Part shown: positions 28,770 to 38,979 of the stretch, piece after piece
Numbering within the stretch: the stretch's first letter is position 1
Layout: each line of letters begins with the position of its first letter
Assembly (NCBI RefSeq): GCF_018860755.1
Contig: NZ_JAHKPW010000085.1
Coordinates: 11,573 to 75,572, forward strand
DNA from: Colwellia sp. D2M02
GTDB taxonomy: Bacteria; Pseudomonadota; Gammaproteobacteria; Enterobacterales; Alteromonadaceae
Direction of reading: 5' to 3'
DNA: 64,000 nucleotides
Program-made: the position numbers and the translations under genes
Notes under the pieces: model-generated
Databases searched by the model: none
Told to the model about the DNA's origin: nothing
Seen by the model: the letters and a program-made list of their open reading frames with translations, nothing else

Positions 28770-29852
28770 TTAGCGCAGTTTCAATGTTGCTAAACCGATC
28801 AAAACCAAAATCACAGAAATAATCCAAAAACGGACAATAACTCGCGGCTCTGGCCAACCTTTTAACTCATAATGATGATGAATAGGTGCCATACGGAAAA
28901 TACGCTGACCACGCATCTTATAAGAGCCTACTTGTAAAATAACTGACAGCGTTTCTATAACAAAAACACCGCCCATAATAAATAAAACCAGCTCTTGGCG
29001 AACTAATACGGCAATAACACCTAATGCGGCACCTAACGCTAACGAGCCAACATCACCCATAAAAACTTGTGCAGGGTAAGTGTTGAACCATAAAAAACCT
29101 AAACCCGCACCAACAATAGCCGTACAAACCACAACCAACTCACTCGTTAGCGCGATATAAGGAATATTTAAATAGTTAGCAAAATTAACGTTACCTGTAA
29201 CATAAGCAAATAACGCAAAAGCACCAGCAACCATAATGGTAGGCACAATCGCTAAGCCATCTAAGCCGTCAGTTAAGTTAACTGCATTAGAAGTACCCAC
29301 AATCACAAAGTACGTTAGTACGATGTACAGCATACCAAGCTGCGGTAACACATCTTTCATAAAAGGAATGAGTAAAGCGGTTTCACTTGGATCTTGTGCA
29401 ATCCAATACAAGAAAATAGCGGTAGATAAGCCAATAACGGTTTGCCAAAAATATTTCCAGCGGGCGATTAAGCCGTTAGAGTCTTTACGAATAACTTTAC
29501 GATAATCGTCAACAAAGCCAATAATACCAAAGCTGATCACGACAAAAAGAACCACGAGCACATAAATATTACTTAAGTCGGCCCATAACAAAACACTCAC
29601 CACAATGGAGGCAAGAATAAGTAAACCGCCCATGGTTGGGGTGCCTGATTTAGACAGATGGCTTTCAGGGCCATCATCACGCACGGTTTGACCTATTTGC
29701 ATTTTTTGCAAATAACGAATTAATTTCGGACCAAAATAAAGTGAAATAAACAGCGCGGTTAACGTGCTTATAATCGCTCTTAAAGTCAAATAAGAGAAAA
29801 CATTAAAACCTGAATAAAATTGAGTTAGATACTCACTTAACCATACTAGCAT
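28770..29852 (-). CDS. mraY: Phospho-MurNAc-pentapeptide transferase MraY
   Basis: MraY transfers phospho-MurNAc-pentapeptide to undecaprenyl phosphate and forms lipid I. The 360-residue protein has about ten membrane helices and the family motifs TPTMGG, the cytoplasmic FVDDYRK loop with its aspartates, [10 protein letters not shown], and the PIHHHYEL loop near the end. Length matches E. coli MraY exactly. Its ATG overlaps the murF stop as TAATG. Confidence 0.98.
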   Translation of the reverse strand: MLVWLSEYLTQFYSGFNVFSYLTLRAIISTLTALFISLYFGPKLIRYLQKMQIGQTVRDDGPESHLSKSGTPTMGGLLILASIVVSVLLWADLSNIYVLVVLFVVISFGIIGFVDDYRKVIRKDSNGLIARWKYFWQTVIGLSTAIFLYWIAQDPSETALLIPFMKDVLPQLGMLYIVLTYFVIVGTSNAVNLTDGLDGLAIVPTIMVAGAFALFAYVTGNVNFANYLNIPYIALTSELVVVCTAIVGAGLGFLWFNTYPAQVFMGDVGSLALGAALGVIAVLVRQELVLFIMGGVFVIETLSVILQVGSYKMRGQRIFRMAPIHHHYELKGWPEPRVIVRFWIISVILVLIGLATLKLR

Positions 29853-31384
29853 TAGGACACACCCTCTTCATTTTGCTTACAACTATAACGAGTGCCATCA
29901 CGAGTGTTATCACTACTGCCTTCATTAAACCAATTCATAATATCGGCAACGACAAGTTCCATTTTTGCGCTGCGCGAACCTTTTACTAAAATGGCAATAT
30001 CTTGCTGACCCTGTGCTAAATATTGCTCAATTTGTTTACATAATCTATTCATTAACTCAAGGCGTTGACTAAAGTGTTGCCCCTGCTCAGCCGACTGTTG
30101 CTCGAGTTCTTTTTTACTAAACACATCACTAGCACTTTGACTCAAAACACCTAATGAAAATAGCTGGTCAATACCCAACTCTTTGGCGTAATAACCCACT
30201 TCTTCATGATAACTACGGGCATCAGCACCTAACTCGCCCATATCACCTAAAATAAAGATTTGCTGACCGTTATACGATGATAGTAATAACGCTGCGGCTT
30301 TTGCCGACTCAAGATTAGCATTGTAACTATCATCAATAAGTTTAACTCGACAGCCACTGCGCTTATCGGTTAATTGATGAAGATTAAGACGGCCTTTTAC
30401 AGCCTTCATCAGTGCTAAGCCTTGGTAAACATCATCCAAACTAGCCCCGAACTCTAAAGCAATACTGGCGGCAGCAACGGCGTTACAAACATTATGCTTG
30501 CCAGGTATTGGTAAATCGATTTGACACTGCCCTAAGCGAGTATGTAGTTGAAAACTTGCACAACCTTGTTGATCTAGCTGTACGTTGCTGCTGTAACAGT
30601 CAGCTTCTCCAGCACAAGAAAAAGTGGCAACGTTTTTATCAGTTAAACGCCACTGCCATTTGTTAGTGTATTTTGTATCTTTGTTATATAACGCAACACC
30701 ATTGGTTCCGAGTCCTGAAAATATTTCACCTTTCGCTCGGGCTACGCCACATAAATCCCCAAAACCTTCTAAATGTGCTGCGGCAATATTATTAATCACA
30801 GCGACATCAGGTTTTGCCAGTGCCGTTGTATAAGCAATTTCGCCCATATGGTTTGCGCCCATTTCAATCACGGCAAAGTCATGGCTATGATTTAAACGCA
30901 ATAACGTTAATGGCACGCCAATGTCATTATTAAAATTACCATTAGTGACCAGCACATTACCTAGGCGTGATAAAATAGCTCCTGTCATTTCTTTTACCGT
31001 GGTTTTACCGCTACTTCCGGTAATACCAACCGTTTTAGGAGCAACTTGTGCTTTAACATAAGCAGCTATTTGACCTAAAGCAATACGCGTGTCGTTAACA
31101 ATAAGTTGCGCTATTACTGAGCTATCAAAGCCGGGACAATCAAGATCCGTAATTTCATGCTCAACAATAACGACTCGACAGCCCTTATTTACCACTTGCT
31201 CAATGAAGCGGTGTCCATCAAAGTTAGGCCCTTTTAACGCTAAAAATGCAGTACTGCTTGCATCACTACTTATTTCACGACTGTCTATCACTAGATCTTC
31301 TACTGATAAGTCTTTGAGTTCTTTTGAAGCGACAACTTGACCATCTGTTGCGGCTTTTAATGCTGATAACGTTAAGGTAATCAT
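29852..31384 (-). CDS. murF: UDP-MurNAc-tripeptide--D-Ala-D-Ala ligase MurF
   Basis: MurF adds the D-Ala-D-Ala dipeptide made by Ddl. The 510-residue protein has an N-terminal Mur substrate domain ([19 protein letters not shown]), the ATP loop [14 protein letters not shown], the [12 protein letters not shown] motif and the C-terminal [10 protein letters not shown]. The last 50 residues are more variable and extend past the E. coli length (452). It overlaps murE by 4 bp and mraY by 1 bp. Confidence 0.96.
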   Translation of the reverse strand: MITLTLSALKAATDGQVVASKELKDLSVEDLVIDSREISSDASSTAFLALKGPNFDGHRFIEQVVNKGCRVVIVEHEITDLDCPGFDSSVIAQLIVNDTRIALGQIAAYVKAQVAPKTVGITGSSGKTTVKEMTGAILSRLGNVLVTNGNFNNDIGVPLTLLRLNHSHDFAVIEMGANHMGEIAYTTALAKPDVAVINNIAAAHLEGFGDLCGVARAKGEIFSGLGTNGVALYNKDTKYTNKWQWRLTDKNVATFSCAGEADCYSSNVQLDQQGCASFQLHTRLGQCQIDLPIPGKHNVCNAVAAASIALEFGASLDDVYQGLALMKAVKGRLNLHQLTDKRSGCRVKLIDDSYNANLESAKAAALLLSSYNGQQIFILGDMGELGADARSYHEEVGYYAKELGIDQLFSLGVLSQSASDVFSKKELEQQSAEQGQHFSQRLELMNRLCKQIEQYLAQGQQDIAILVKGSRSAKMELVVADIMNWFNEGSSDNTRDGTRYSCKQNEEGVS

Positions 31385-32958
31385 AAGTTACTCTCTGCAT
31401 TGAACTGCTGGTAATAATTAGCAATAAGTGCTCTTTCGTTGTACATTATTTTCTGAGTACCGCCTTTGCCATCACTCAAAATGATGTAATCTTCATGACC
31501 TTTACCAGCTAATAACACAATGTCGCCTTCGCCTGCGATTTTCAGTGTGTTTAATACGGCTTGTTCACGGTCAAGTATGACGGTTACATTACTGCTATCT
31601 TGCTGGCTTAAACCAGCAAGAATATCATTCGCAATAAGCTGAGCATCTTCGGTACGTGGGTTGTCGTTGGTGATAACAATTACATCTGCATATTGCTCTG
31701 CTACTTGCGCCATTAAAGCGCGTTTACCTTTATCACGATCACCACCGCAACCAAATACGACATGTAATTTATTCGTGCAATGCTCTCGACACGCCAATAA
31801 CGCTTTTTCTAAAGCATCCGGCGTGTGTGCGTAATCGACCACAGCTGTAGGCAAGTCACTACGAGGGTTAGTGAACGCTTCCATACGCCCTTCAATCGGT
31901 GCAAGCTGCTTTACCAAATCATTTAATTGATTAACTTCGGTGCCATCAATCAATAGCACAGCAATAGCCGCTAGCAAGTTATCAATATTGAAATAGCCTA
32001 ATAACGGGCTATTAATTACGGTTTCACCTAAATGTGTTTTTAGCGTGAAACTTACTCCGTGGATATGCAGTGAAATATCTTGTGCGCAAATAAAATATGA
32101 AAATTGAGTGACTGAATTATCGCGAGCATAAAGCCAAACGGGTTGTGTTTCTGGCCAGTTTTGTAACCATATTTTACTCTGAGTGTCATCATAGTTGAGA
32201 ACAGCTATTTGTTTATGATTAGCACTAAAGAGCTGTCTTTTTGCTAAAGCATACTCTTCCATAGTGCCGTGATAATCGAGGTGATCACGACTCAAATTAG
32301 TAAATACTGCAATATCAAATAAATCAGCGCTTGCACGTTTTTGCGATAGGGCATGCGATGATACTTCCATCGCAACATGGCTTACTTGCATAGCTGAAAA
32401 ACGGTTAAAAAATTGATGAAGATCTGTTGCTGCTGGCGTTGTATTATTAATAGGAGTTAACGCTCCCAACATACCTGCACCGTTGGTGCCAATAACTGCA
32501 CAACGCTTGTGGTTAGCCATTAACATCCCCGCAATTAATTGGCTAGTTGACGTTTTGCCATTGGTGCCAGTGATACCAATTAAGGTCATAGCATTTTGCG
32601 GACTTTGATAGTAACTTTTAGCCAGCCTAAACAAGTGCTCATTAAGCTGATAAAACTTAACTACTGGTGTATTTTCTTCTAGGTAAATATCGCCATGCTC
32701 AGCTTGTGTTTCACATTGAGTAATGACAACTTTAGCACCTTGATTTATTGCTTTACTAATATAGGCGCGACCATCTTGATCGTGACCGATAATAGCGCAA
32801 AAAATATCACCTTCACTAACAGTACGACTATCGTTAACCAAGTCACCGTAGCTGTTATCTAATAAAGTTAACGCTGCGCTGTTAATTGAGAATTCAGCTA
32901 ATGCTGGAATAATATTGATTAATTCAGGCTTCAATGTTGTCTGATTAAACATGATCAC
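31381..32958 (-). CDS. murE: UDP-MurNAc-dipeptide--meso-diaminopimelate ligase MurE
   Basis: MurE adds the third residue of the stem peptide. The 525-residue protein has the ATP loop GITGTNGKTSTSQL and the ligase motif NLSRDHLDYHGTMEEY. The motif DNPRTED (a DNPR-type signature) marks specificity for meso-diaminopimelate rather than lysine, as expected for a Gram-negative. It overlaps ftsI by 14 bp and murF by 4 bp. Confidence 0.97.
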   Translation of the reverse strand: MIMFNQTTLKPELINIIPALAEFSINSAALTLLDNSYGDLVNDSRTVSEGDIFCAIIGHDQDGRAYISKAINQGAKVVITQCETQAEHGDIYLEENTPVVKFYQLNEHLFRLAKSYYQSPQNAMTLIGITGTNGKTSTSQLIAGMLMANHKRCAVIGTNGAGMLGALTPINNTTPAATDLHQFFNRFSAMQVSHVAMEVSSHALSQKRASADLFDIAVFTNLSRDHLDYHGTMEEYALAKRQLFSANHKQIAVLNYDDTQSKIWLQNWPETQPVWLYARDNSVTQFSYFICAQDISLHIHGVSFTLKTHLGETVINSPLLGYFNIDNLLAAIAVLLIDGTEVNQLNDLVKQLAPIEGRMEAFTNPRSDLPTAVVDYAHTPDALEKALLACREHCTNKLHVVFGCGGDRDKGKRALMAQVAEQYADVIVITNDNPRTEDAQLIANDILAGLSQQDSSNVTVILDREQAVLNTLKIAGEGDIVLLAGKGHEDYIILSDGKGGTQKIMYNERALIANYYQQFNAESNL

Positions 32959-34744
32959 CTCGACTTACCGTATCAAGAGGCGTTTGTTTATCCGTATTTT
33001 TTTGACTCTCAGCAACCTGTTTTTCTTGTCCGTCAGGCGCAATATTCAAAACACGTAACGCGCCCTTCATCACTCGAGAAAAAACAGGAGCAGCAACTTC
33101 GCCGCCATGATATAAATCACCACTGGGTTCATTAATAACAACTACCACCACAATTTCAGGTTTAGAGATAGGTGCCATTCCTGCAAATAAACCAACATAA
33201 TCATTACCATAACCACCCGCTACGGCTTTAATTGAAGTACCGGTTTTACCGCCAACACGATAACCATTTACTTTAGCAAGGGGAACATGTTCATCAACAA
33301 CCGCTTCGAGCATTTCTACCACAGCGTTACTATTCTTTTGGCTAAAAATACGCTCTTCTTGCATATCAGCACTTATTTTTTGTTCTGCTTTTGCCAACTC
33401 AGAGTCCGCTTTAATAATAGTTAACTTGCGCTTAATACCGCCATTAGCAACCGCCATATAGAATCGCGTTAACTGTGCAGGAGTAATCGCAAGCCCAGCC
33501 CCCCAAGATAGAGTAGCTAACTCAAATTGTGACCAGCGAGAGCGGTCATGCATCATGCCCATACTTTCGCCAATTAAGCGTGTTCCTGTTTCTTCGCCAA
33601 AGCCAACTTCAAAAAACTTATCCAGTAAATAATTTTTAGGTACCGATAATGCCAACTTGGTGGTACCCATGTTAGAAGAAGTTACTAAGATATCTTCAAT
33701 TGATAATTTGCCGCGGTTTATTGGGTCACTTACTCGACGACCACCTAAGCGCATCCAGCCGGGGCTAGTATCAATAATCTCGTTTGGGCTAACAGAGCCA
33801 AACTCTAATGCAGTAAGCGCCGTCAGCGGCTTCATAGTAGAGCCCGGTTCATAAATATCGGTAATTGAGCGATTACGAAAACGATGAATAGCAGTGTTAC
33901 GGCGATTATTAGGGTTATATGACGGGCTATTAGTCATTGCTAAAATTTCGCCCGTATGAATATTGGCAACAATGACTGACCCTGATGCGGCCTTAAAGGC
34001 TTGCACAGCACCTTTTAGCTCTTTATAAGCAATAGCTTGAATACGCTGATCAATACTCAAGGTAACGTCTTCAGCCTGCTCTGCCTGTTCTACAGAGATT
34101 ATTTCAACTTTTCGACCTTGAGCATCTTTTCTAAAGCGCTTTTCACCGCCTTTACCAGTGAGTAGTTGGTCATACATACCCTCAATGCCTTCAATACCTT
34201 TATCATCAACATTAGTAAAACCCAATAAATGCGCACTAATTTCACCTGTAGGGTAAAAACGCTTTGACTCTTTGCGTAAGTGAATACCAGGGATTTTTAA
34301 TTGTTTGATATAAGTGGCGATTGCAGGAGATATTTTTCGTTCAAGGTAGATGAAGCGCTTTCTAGAGTTTTTTGCAACACGTGTTGTTAACTGAGTAATA
34401 TCTTGATCAAGCACATCAGCCAAGGCTTGCCAATGCTCAGTCATGGTTAGGGCATTATTGTCCATAATAATTTTAGGATCGGCCCATACAGTTTCAACAG
34501 GTACACTAATGGCTAATTCACTACCATTGCGATCTAAAATAGAGCCACGCTGTACTCTTTTTTCAGCCACACGCATTGAGCGCATATCGCCTTGCGCTTG
34601 TAGCATTTCAGGCTCGATAACCTGAATATAAGCACTACGTGCCATTAAGCCTAAATAAATAATCCCAACAGCAACCAGCACCAAATAATAACGCCAAGCG
34701 GCGGTATTTGGTTGAGAGTTACTGTTAGTTTTTTTATTTTTCAC
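32945..34744 (-). CDS. ftsI: Division-specific transpeptidase FtsI (PBP3)
   Basis: FtsI is the class B penicillin-binding protein that cross-links septal peptidoglycan as partner of FtsW. The 599-residue protein has a cytoplasmic tail, one membrane helix at about 18-36, the non-catalytic pedestal domain, and the transpeptidase domain. Catalytic motifs are complete: Ser302-x-x-Lys305 (STMK), Ser-Ser-Asn at 356-358 and Lys-Thr-Gly at 500-502. It follows ftsL by 61 bp and overlaps murE. Confidence 0.97.
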   Translation of the reverse strand: MKNKKTNSNSQPNTAAWRYYLVLVAVGIIYLGLMARSAYIQVIEPEMLQAQGDMRSMRVAEKRVQRGSILDRNGSELAISVPVETVWADPKIIMDNNALTMTEHWQALADVLDQDITQLTTRVAKNSRKRFIYLERKISPAIATYIKQLKIPGIHLRKESKRFYPTGEISAHLLGFTNVDDKGIEGIEGMYDQLLTGKGGEKRFRKDAQGRKVEIISVEQAEQAEDVTLSIDQRIQAIAYKELKGAVQAFKAASGSVIVANIHTGEILAMTNSPSYNPNNRRNTAIHRFRNRSITDIYEPGSTMKPLTALTALEFGSVSPNEIIDTSPGWMRLGGRRVSDPINRGKLSIEDILVTSSNMGTTKLALSVPKNYLLDKFFEVGFGEETGTRLIGESMGMMHDRSRWSQFELATLSWGAGLAITPAQLTRFYMAVANGGIKRKLTIIKADSELAKAEQKISADMQEERIFSQKNSNAVVEMLEAVVDEHVPLAKVNGYRVGGKTGTSIKAVAGGYGNDYVGLFAGMAPISKPEIVVVVVINEPSGDLYHGGEVAAPVFSRVMKGALRVLNIAPDGQEKQVAESQKNTDKQTPLDTVSRGDHV

Positions 34745-34805
34745 GTGATTACTCAGTTCTCTTATACGTTAGCCTATTTAGCTAACATTATTCCTAGGTT
34801 TATGA

Positions 34806-35120
34806 TCACTTTAGGCTAATGATCACTTCTGAATTAACATCTGGTCGCTTCATTTGTAATAGCTTTTTAGCTTTGCTTTCTATTGCACTATGTTCTGCAA
34901 GGCTATTCTGCTCCAACAACAAATTACGCCACTCGGTATTTAATTCATCTTTTTTCGTTAATAACACTTCTAACTGACTCGTGCTTTGTCTATTAACGTG
35001 ACTATAATAAATCACTGAAAATGCTGATATAACCACTAAGAGCAGCAAAATATAAGTCATGCTATATCGAACAATATCATGCCAAATATCAAAGACTAAA
35101 GCGGCTTTACGCGCTGTCAT
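34806..35120 (-). CDS. ftsL: Cell division protein FtsL
   Basis: FtsL is the small bitopic divisome protein that forms a coiled-coil complex with FtsB and FtsQ. The 104-residue protein has a short cytoplasmic N-terminus, a membrane helix at about 19-37 (TYILLLLVVISAFSVIYYS) and a periplasmic heptad-like segment (about 42-90). Sequence is poorly conserved in this family, so size, topology and location between rsmH (3-bp gap) and ftsI carry the call. Confidence 0.93.
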   Translation of the reverse strand: MTARKAALVFDIWHDIVRYSMTYILLLLVVISAFSVIYYSHVNRQSTSQLEVLLTKKDELNTEWRNLLLEQNSLAEHSAIESKAKKLLQMKRPDVNSEVIISLK

Positions 35121-35123
35121 AAG

Positions 35124-36074
35124 TTAATCGTCGACTCTCGCCAGTCGCGTTGCAATACGTAACACTGAACTGCGTGAACGAACATTTTCTTCCACTTCCG
35201 TTTTACTCGGCTTGAGCTTTCTACCCACTAACGCTAATTTTTTGCCTTTATGCAATTCCGCTTCACTCACAGGTAAACCGCGCGGTACTTTTTTAGGTTG
35301 CGAATGCTTTTTCATAAACTGTTTTACCAGTCTATCTTCAAGCGAGTGAAAGCTAATAACGACTAAACGACCGTTTTCAGCTAAAACATCAAGCGATGCC
35401 GCTAAGGCTTTTTCAATTTGTTCAAGCTCACTATTGATATACATGCGAATCGCTTGGAAGCTTCGTGTGGCAGGATGCTTTTTAATTTCACGCTGTGGTG
35501 CGGTGGCTTTAATTAACTTAGCTAGCTCACCAGTACGTGTTAATGGGTTTTCTTCGCGGCTATCAACAATCGCATTAGCAATACGCCACGCATGTTTTTC
35601 TTCACCAAAAGTTCTTAATACCCATGTAATATCTTCAACATCAGCTATAGCTAACCACTCTGCTGCAGTTTGGCCACGACTTGTGTCCATACGCATATCA
35701 AGAGGGCCATCTTTCATAAAGCTAAAACCGCGATCGGCTTCATCAAGTTGTGGTGAAGACACACCTAAATCTAATAAAATACCATCAACTTTTCCGGTAA
35801 GTTGACGTGCTTCGGCAATATCAGCTAAATGAGCAAAGCCTTGATGCTCAATACTAAAACGAGGGTCATCTTTGAATTTATCTGCGGCAGCAATAGCGCT
35901 AGGGTCACGGTCAATAGCAAGTAACTGACCTTGTTCTGAAAGTTTCGATAAAATTAGCGTTGAATGCCCACCACGACCAAAAGTGCAGTCGATATAACTT
36001 CCTTCAGGGTTAATTGCTAAGCCGTCTACCGCTTCATTTAGAAGTACAGAGATATGTGTTGTATCAAATTCCAT
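35124..36074 (-). CDS. rsmH: 16S rRNA m4C1402 methyltransferase RsmH (MraW)
   Basis: RsmH methylates N4 of C1402 in the 16S rRNA decoding centre using S-adenosylmethionine. The SAM motif [10 protein letters not shown], the [14 protein letters not shown] motif and the [13 protein letters not shown] motif are clear. The start is placed at the internal ATG giving [12 protein letters not shown] (316 residues), which matches the family N-terminus; an ATG ten codons upstream is also open, and neither has a good ribosome-binding site. It follows mraZ and precedes ftsL by 3 bp. Confidence 0.95.
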   Translation of the reverse strand: MEFDTTHISVLLNEAVDGLAINPEGSYIDCTFGRGGHSTLILSKLSEQGQLLAIDRDPSAIAAADKFKDDPRFSIEHQGFAHLADIAEARQLTGKVDGILLDLGVSSPQLDEADRGFSFMKDGPLDMRMDTSRGQTAAEWLAIADVEDITWVLRTFGEEKHAWRIANAIVDSREENPLTRTGELAKLIKATAPQREIKKHPATRSFQAIRMYINSELEQIEKALAASLDVLAENGRLVVISFHSLEDRLVKQFMKKHSQPKKVPRGLPVSEAELHKGKKLALVGRKLKPSKTEVEENVRSRSSVLRIATRLARVDD

Positions 36075-36166
36075 ATTGTTATTTTTAGAACCTTTTATAA
36101 GCATTTTATGGGTGAAACCAGATTACCTTTAGAACATACACGTTCACTTATTAACAAAGATGCTAA

Positions 36167-36625
36167 TTACAGTGATAAGTCGAGCAAACGTTCTGTTAAT
36201 TCAATTTCACCTGATTGTATTTTGCTAATTCCCTGTTGCATTTGTGCTTGCCAAGCGCTCTCATTCCAAATTTCAAACTTTTTCAATTGGCCGACTAACA
36301 TAATATTTTTTTCTAAACTAGCGTGTTGTCTTAATGGTCCGTTAATTAATAACCGACCATTTTTATCCATATCGCAGTCACTGGCATTACCCAAAATAAC
36401 TTGCTGTAACAAACGCTCTTGTGGGTTCATGCTTGATAAACTACATAGCTTTAACTCTATTTCTTCCCATTCAGGGAGTGGATAAAGCAATAAACAAGGA
36501 TGCTGAATATCAACGGTACAAATCATTTTTCCTTGGCAATCAGCAAATAGCTCTTCACGATACTTTGTTGGTATCGTGATCCTATTTTTGCTGTCAAGCG
36601 TTATTGCGCTGGTGCCTCTAAACAT
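36167..36625 (-). CDS. mraZ: Transcriptional regulator MraZ
   Basis: MraZ is an AbrB/SpoVT-fold DNA-binding protein, first gene of the dcw cluster, that in E. coli represses its own operon through repeated TGGGN boxes. The 152-residue protein has the two repeated swapped-hairpin halves with the MFRGTSAITLDSKNRITIP start and the CDMDKNGRLLI repeat. Upstream, on the same strand, three boxes spaced 10 bp apart follow a good promoter, which fits autorepression. Length is normal. Confidence 0.96.
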   Translation of the reverse strand: MFRGTSAITLDSKNRITIPTKYREELFADCQGKMICTVDIQHPCLLLYPLPEWEEIELKLCSLSSMNPQERLLQQVILGNASDCDMDKNGRLLINGPLRQHASLEKNIMLVGQLKKFEIWNESAWQAQMQQGISKIQSGEIELTERLLDLSL

Positions 36626-36694
36626 ATGTTTTATAACGTCACTTTAATTAGTTACTTCATCACATCATTTATTAGAAAAAATGTCCTACCGAAA

Positions 36695-36728
36695 ACACTT
36701 CGATCCACTTTTTCCCACTTTTTTCCAC
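36695..36728 (-). promoter_or_regulatory. MraZ-type operator: three 10-bp-spaced TGGRN boxes
   Basis: On the minus strand TGGAA, TGGGA and TGGAT occur at exact 10-bp steps, each preceded by G or GT, with a weaker fourth step (GTGTT). E. coli MraZ binds three TGGGN repeats separated by 5 bp, the same geometry. The array lies just after the predicted start of transcription in the mraZ leader, the place where MraZ represses. Confidence 0.75.
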
Positions 36729-36736
36729 ATTGGTAC

Positions 36737-36766
36737 AGTTTAGAGAAAAATACAAGGGCCTGTCAA
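36737..36766 (-). promoter_or_regulatory. Main promoter of the dcw cluster (Pmra)
   Basis: On the minus strand a perfect TTGACA (complement of 36761-36766) and TAAACT (complement of 36737-36742) are separated by 18 bp. Transcription should begin near 36730, about 105 nt before the mraZ ATG. No terminator was seen inside the cluster before the ftsZ-lpxC gap. Confidence 0.75.
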
Positions 36767-36846
36767 GTAAGCAAAATGAAAAATAAGCAGACATCGGTTA
36801 ACGATAACGTCAGTAAAATAAAGGCATTCAAGGAAGTAGATGAATT

Positions 36847-36862
36847 TGTGGACTTTTGTGGA
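36847..36862 (+). repeat. Two further GTGGA boxes with 10-bp spacing, opposite strand
   Basis: TGTGGA occurs twice with a 10-bp period on the plus strand, about 120 bp upstream of the MraZ-type array and in inverted orientation. The core is the same as in the main array (TGGAC, TGGAG). It could be an upstream MraZ site; no experimental parallel is claimed. No convincing gene is seen between 36626 and 37059. Confidence 0.35.
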
Positions 36863-36949
36863 GAGCATCCCCAAAAAAGTCATAAAAAAAAGAATTAATT
36901 ATGACTTTTAGTAGAATAATTCACCAAGAAGGTAACCAGAGGGGTAAAA

Positions 36950-36993
36950 AAGTGAGTATTATCCCAATAAGTAAAATTTGACTCATTGGGATA
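36950..36993 (-). terminator. Possible terminator of the acyl-CoA dehydrogenase gene
   Basis: An 8-bp perfect stem ATCCCAAT / ATTGGGAT with flanking A/T pairs and a 16-nt loop lies 67 nt after the stop of the dehydrogenase gene. On the minus strand six T occur about nine bases after the stem. The long loop and displaced T-run make it a weak terminator or an RNA-stability hairpin. Confidence 0.4.
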
Positions 36994-37059
36994 TTAAGGC
37001 AATGCGACTAAACTAATTCAACGTTAAGCGTTAATAAGTGCCTAAAGTTAGGTGAAGTA

Positions 37060-38883
37060 TTAAAACAAATCATCGTGAATATTAAATAAACAATCGCTAC
37101 GGGTATTAATTGTTGCCATTAAAGAAAGTCGTCTTGGTAACAACCGCGTAAAAAAGTATCGTGCTGTGTGTACTTTGCTTTGGTAAAATATTTCGCTTTG
37201 CCCCGCGTCTTGCTGAGTTGTTTTTTGTAATGATGATTGCGCCATTTTCATCCAAACATAAGCCATTGCGGTGTAACCAAATAAATGCAAATAGTCATTA
37301 GCAGCCACACCTAAGTCATTTAAATTGACATCTGCCTGCTTTATAAGTGCCGACGATACTTGACTAAAGTCATCAAGCGCTTGTGATAAAGGTTGAGCAA
37401 ACTCAGTAAGCTGACTATCTCCTGTAACCGTTTGCAAGTAACTACGCACTTCATCGATAAAAATATTAACTAACTTACCTTGAGAGCCTACAACCTTTCG
37501 CATGAGTAAGTCCATGGCCTGAATACCATTAGTACCTTCATATATTTGCGTTATCCGCGCATCACGCACTAGCTGCTCTTGCCCCCATTCACGAATATAA
37601 CCATGCCCACCAAAAACTTGTTGCCCTGTTACGGTATTTTCAAAGCCAAGGTCGGTGAAAAAAGCTTTCGCTAAAGGAGTCATTAAGGCTGATAATGCTT
37701 CGCCTTTTTCTTGCAGCTCGCCTGAGCCGTAGGTAGCATAATCAAGCTGTAAAGCAATATAGCAACTTAATGCGCGCGAGCCTTCATTTAACGCTTTCAT
37801 ATTTAATAGCATGCGACGTACATCACCATGCACCATAATACTATCAGCATTATTTGCACTTTTCGTTGTTTCATTTTTAACTAAAGCACGACCTTGTTTG
37901 CGATCTTTCGCATACGCTAAGGCATTTTGATAAGAACGCTCCCCTGCTGATAAGCCTTGAATGCCAACACCTATGCGCTCAAAGTTCATCATAGTGAACA
38001 TGCAAGCTAAACCTTTATTAAGTTCACCAATTAAGTAACCTTTCGCACCATCAAAGTTCATAACACATGTAGCCGAGGCGTGAATGCCCATTTTGTGTTC
38101 AATAGCACCACAGCTCACCTTATTTGGCTCACCTAAACTTTGATCGTCATTAACCAATATTTTAGGCACTAAAAATAGCGAAATTCCACGAGGTCCTGCA
38201 GGTGCATCTGGTAACTTGGCTAACACTAAATGAACAATATTTTCAGTTAAGTCATGTTCGCCACCGGTGATAAATATTTTACTACCCGTTACGCTATAAC
38301 TATTATCATCTTGTAATACCGCTTTGGTTTGAATTAACCCTAAGTCTGATCCCGCATGCGCCTCTGTTAAACACATTGATGCTGTCCATTGACCTGAGTA
38401 CATCTTAGTAAGAAACTTCTCTTTAAGCGCCTCGCTACCATGTTTCGCTAAAGATAAACCCGCCCCTGCTGTTAATACAGGATATAAAGCAAAAGCAATA
38501 TCGGCACTTGAGAGCATTTCTTCATGAAAAGCGGTTAACACTTTAGGCATTCCCATGCCGCCATACTCAACATCGCCACCCAAGCCACACCAGCCACCCT
38601 CAGCGTATGTAGCAAATGCTTCTTTATAACCTTTTGCGGTAGTTACTTTACCGCCAATACCGTTGTCATTAAGCTTGAAGCTTACACCTTCTTCGTCACC
38701 TTCTCTGCTTATTGGTGCAATGGCTTGCTCTGCAATTTTTGCGCACTCTTGTAAAATAGCGCCAGCAACGTCTTTATCAAGCTGTTCTGCAAGTTGAGGA
38801 AGGCTTCGCCAAACTTCATCGACGTTAAATACGTCATACAAAAGAAAGTCCATATCATTTAAGGGTACTTTATATTCAGTCAC
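37060..38883 (-). CDS. Acyl-CoA dehydrogenase, about 600-residue family
   Basis: The enzyme is a predicted FAD-dependent acyl-CoA dehydrogenase for the first oxidation step of acyl-CoA breakdown. The 607-residue protein has the N-terminal helical domain, the FAD/substrate middle domain with MCLTEAHAGSDLG and ITGGEHD, the C-terminal helical domain with the catalytic Glu in YEGTNGIQAMD, and a last extra domain of about 120 residues. This longer family includes long-chain enzymes and DmdC, which acts on 3-methylmercaptopropionyl-CoA. No dmdB or dmdD neighbour is present, so the substrate is not settled. A 20-bp palindrome upstream suggests control by a fatty-acid type repressor. Confidence 0.88.
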   Translation of the reverse strand: MTEYKVPLNDMDFLLYDVFNVDEVWRSLPQLAEQLDKDVAGAILQECAKIAEQAIAPISREGDEEGVSFKLNDNGIGGKVTTAKGYKEAFATYAEGGWCGLGGDVEYGGMGMPKVLTAFHEEMLSSADIAFALYPVLTAGAGLSLAKHGSEALKEKFLTKMYSGQWTASMCLTEAHAGSDLGLIQTKAVLQDDNSYSVTGSKIFITGGEHDLTENIVHLVLAKLPDAPAGPRGISLFLVPKILVNDDQSLGEPNKVSCGAIEHKMGIHASATCVMNFDGAKGYLIGELNKGLACMFTMMNFERIGVGIQGLSAGERSYQNALAYAKDRKQGRALVKNETTKSANNADSIMVHGDVRRMLLNMKALNEGSRALSCYIALQLDYATYGSGELQEKGEALSALMTPLAKAFFTDLGFENTVTGQQVFGGHGYIREWGQEQLVRDARITQIYEGTNGIQAMDLLMRKVVGSQGKLVNIFIDEVRSYLQTVTGDSQLTEFAQPLSQALDDFSQVSSALIKQADVNLNDLGVAANDYLHLFGYTAMAYVWMKMAQSSLQKTTQQDAGQSEIFYQSKVHTARYFFTRLLPRRLSLMATINTRSDCLFNIHDDLF

Positions 38884-38979
38884 TTTAACCTCTCTGTATT
38901 GTTCAATAGCTTAATAAACGGTTTGAATAATTTGTGTTATTACTATGCAGCTCTGTTAGACCAGCCAAGAAAACAACCA

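Noticed and set aside
36776-36898. Plus-strand ORF of 40 codons (MKNKQTSV start, Lys-rich end) upstream of mraZ
   Set aside because: It has no ribosome-binding site, starts on the edge of the dcw promoter, and its best-looking part is explained by the GTGGA repeat. No family was recognised.
37060-38883. Assignment of the acyl-CoA dehydrogenase as DmdC (DMSP demethylation pathway)
   Set aside because: The 600-residue family contains DmdC, but no dmdA, dmdB or dmdD gene is nearby and no diagnostic residues could be checked.
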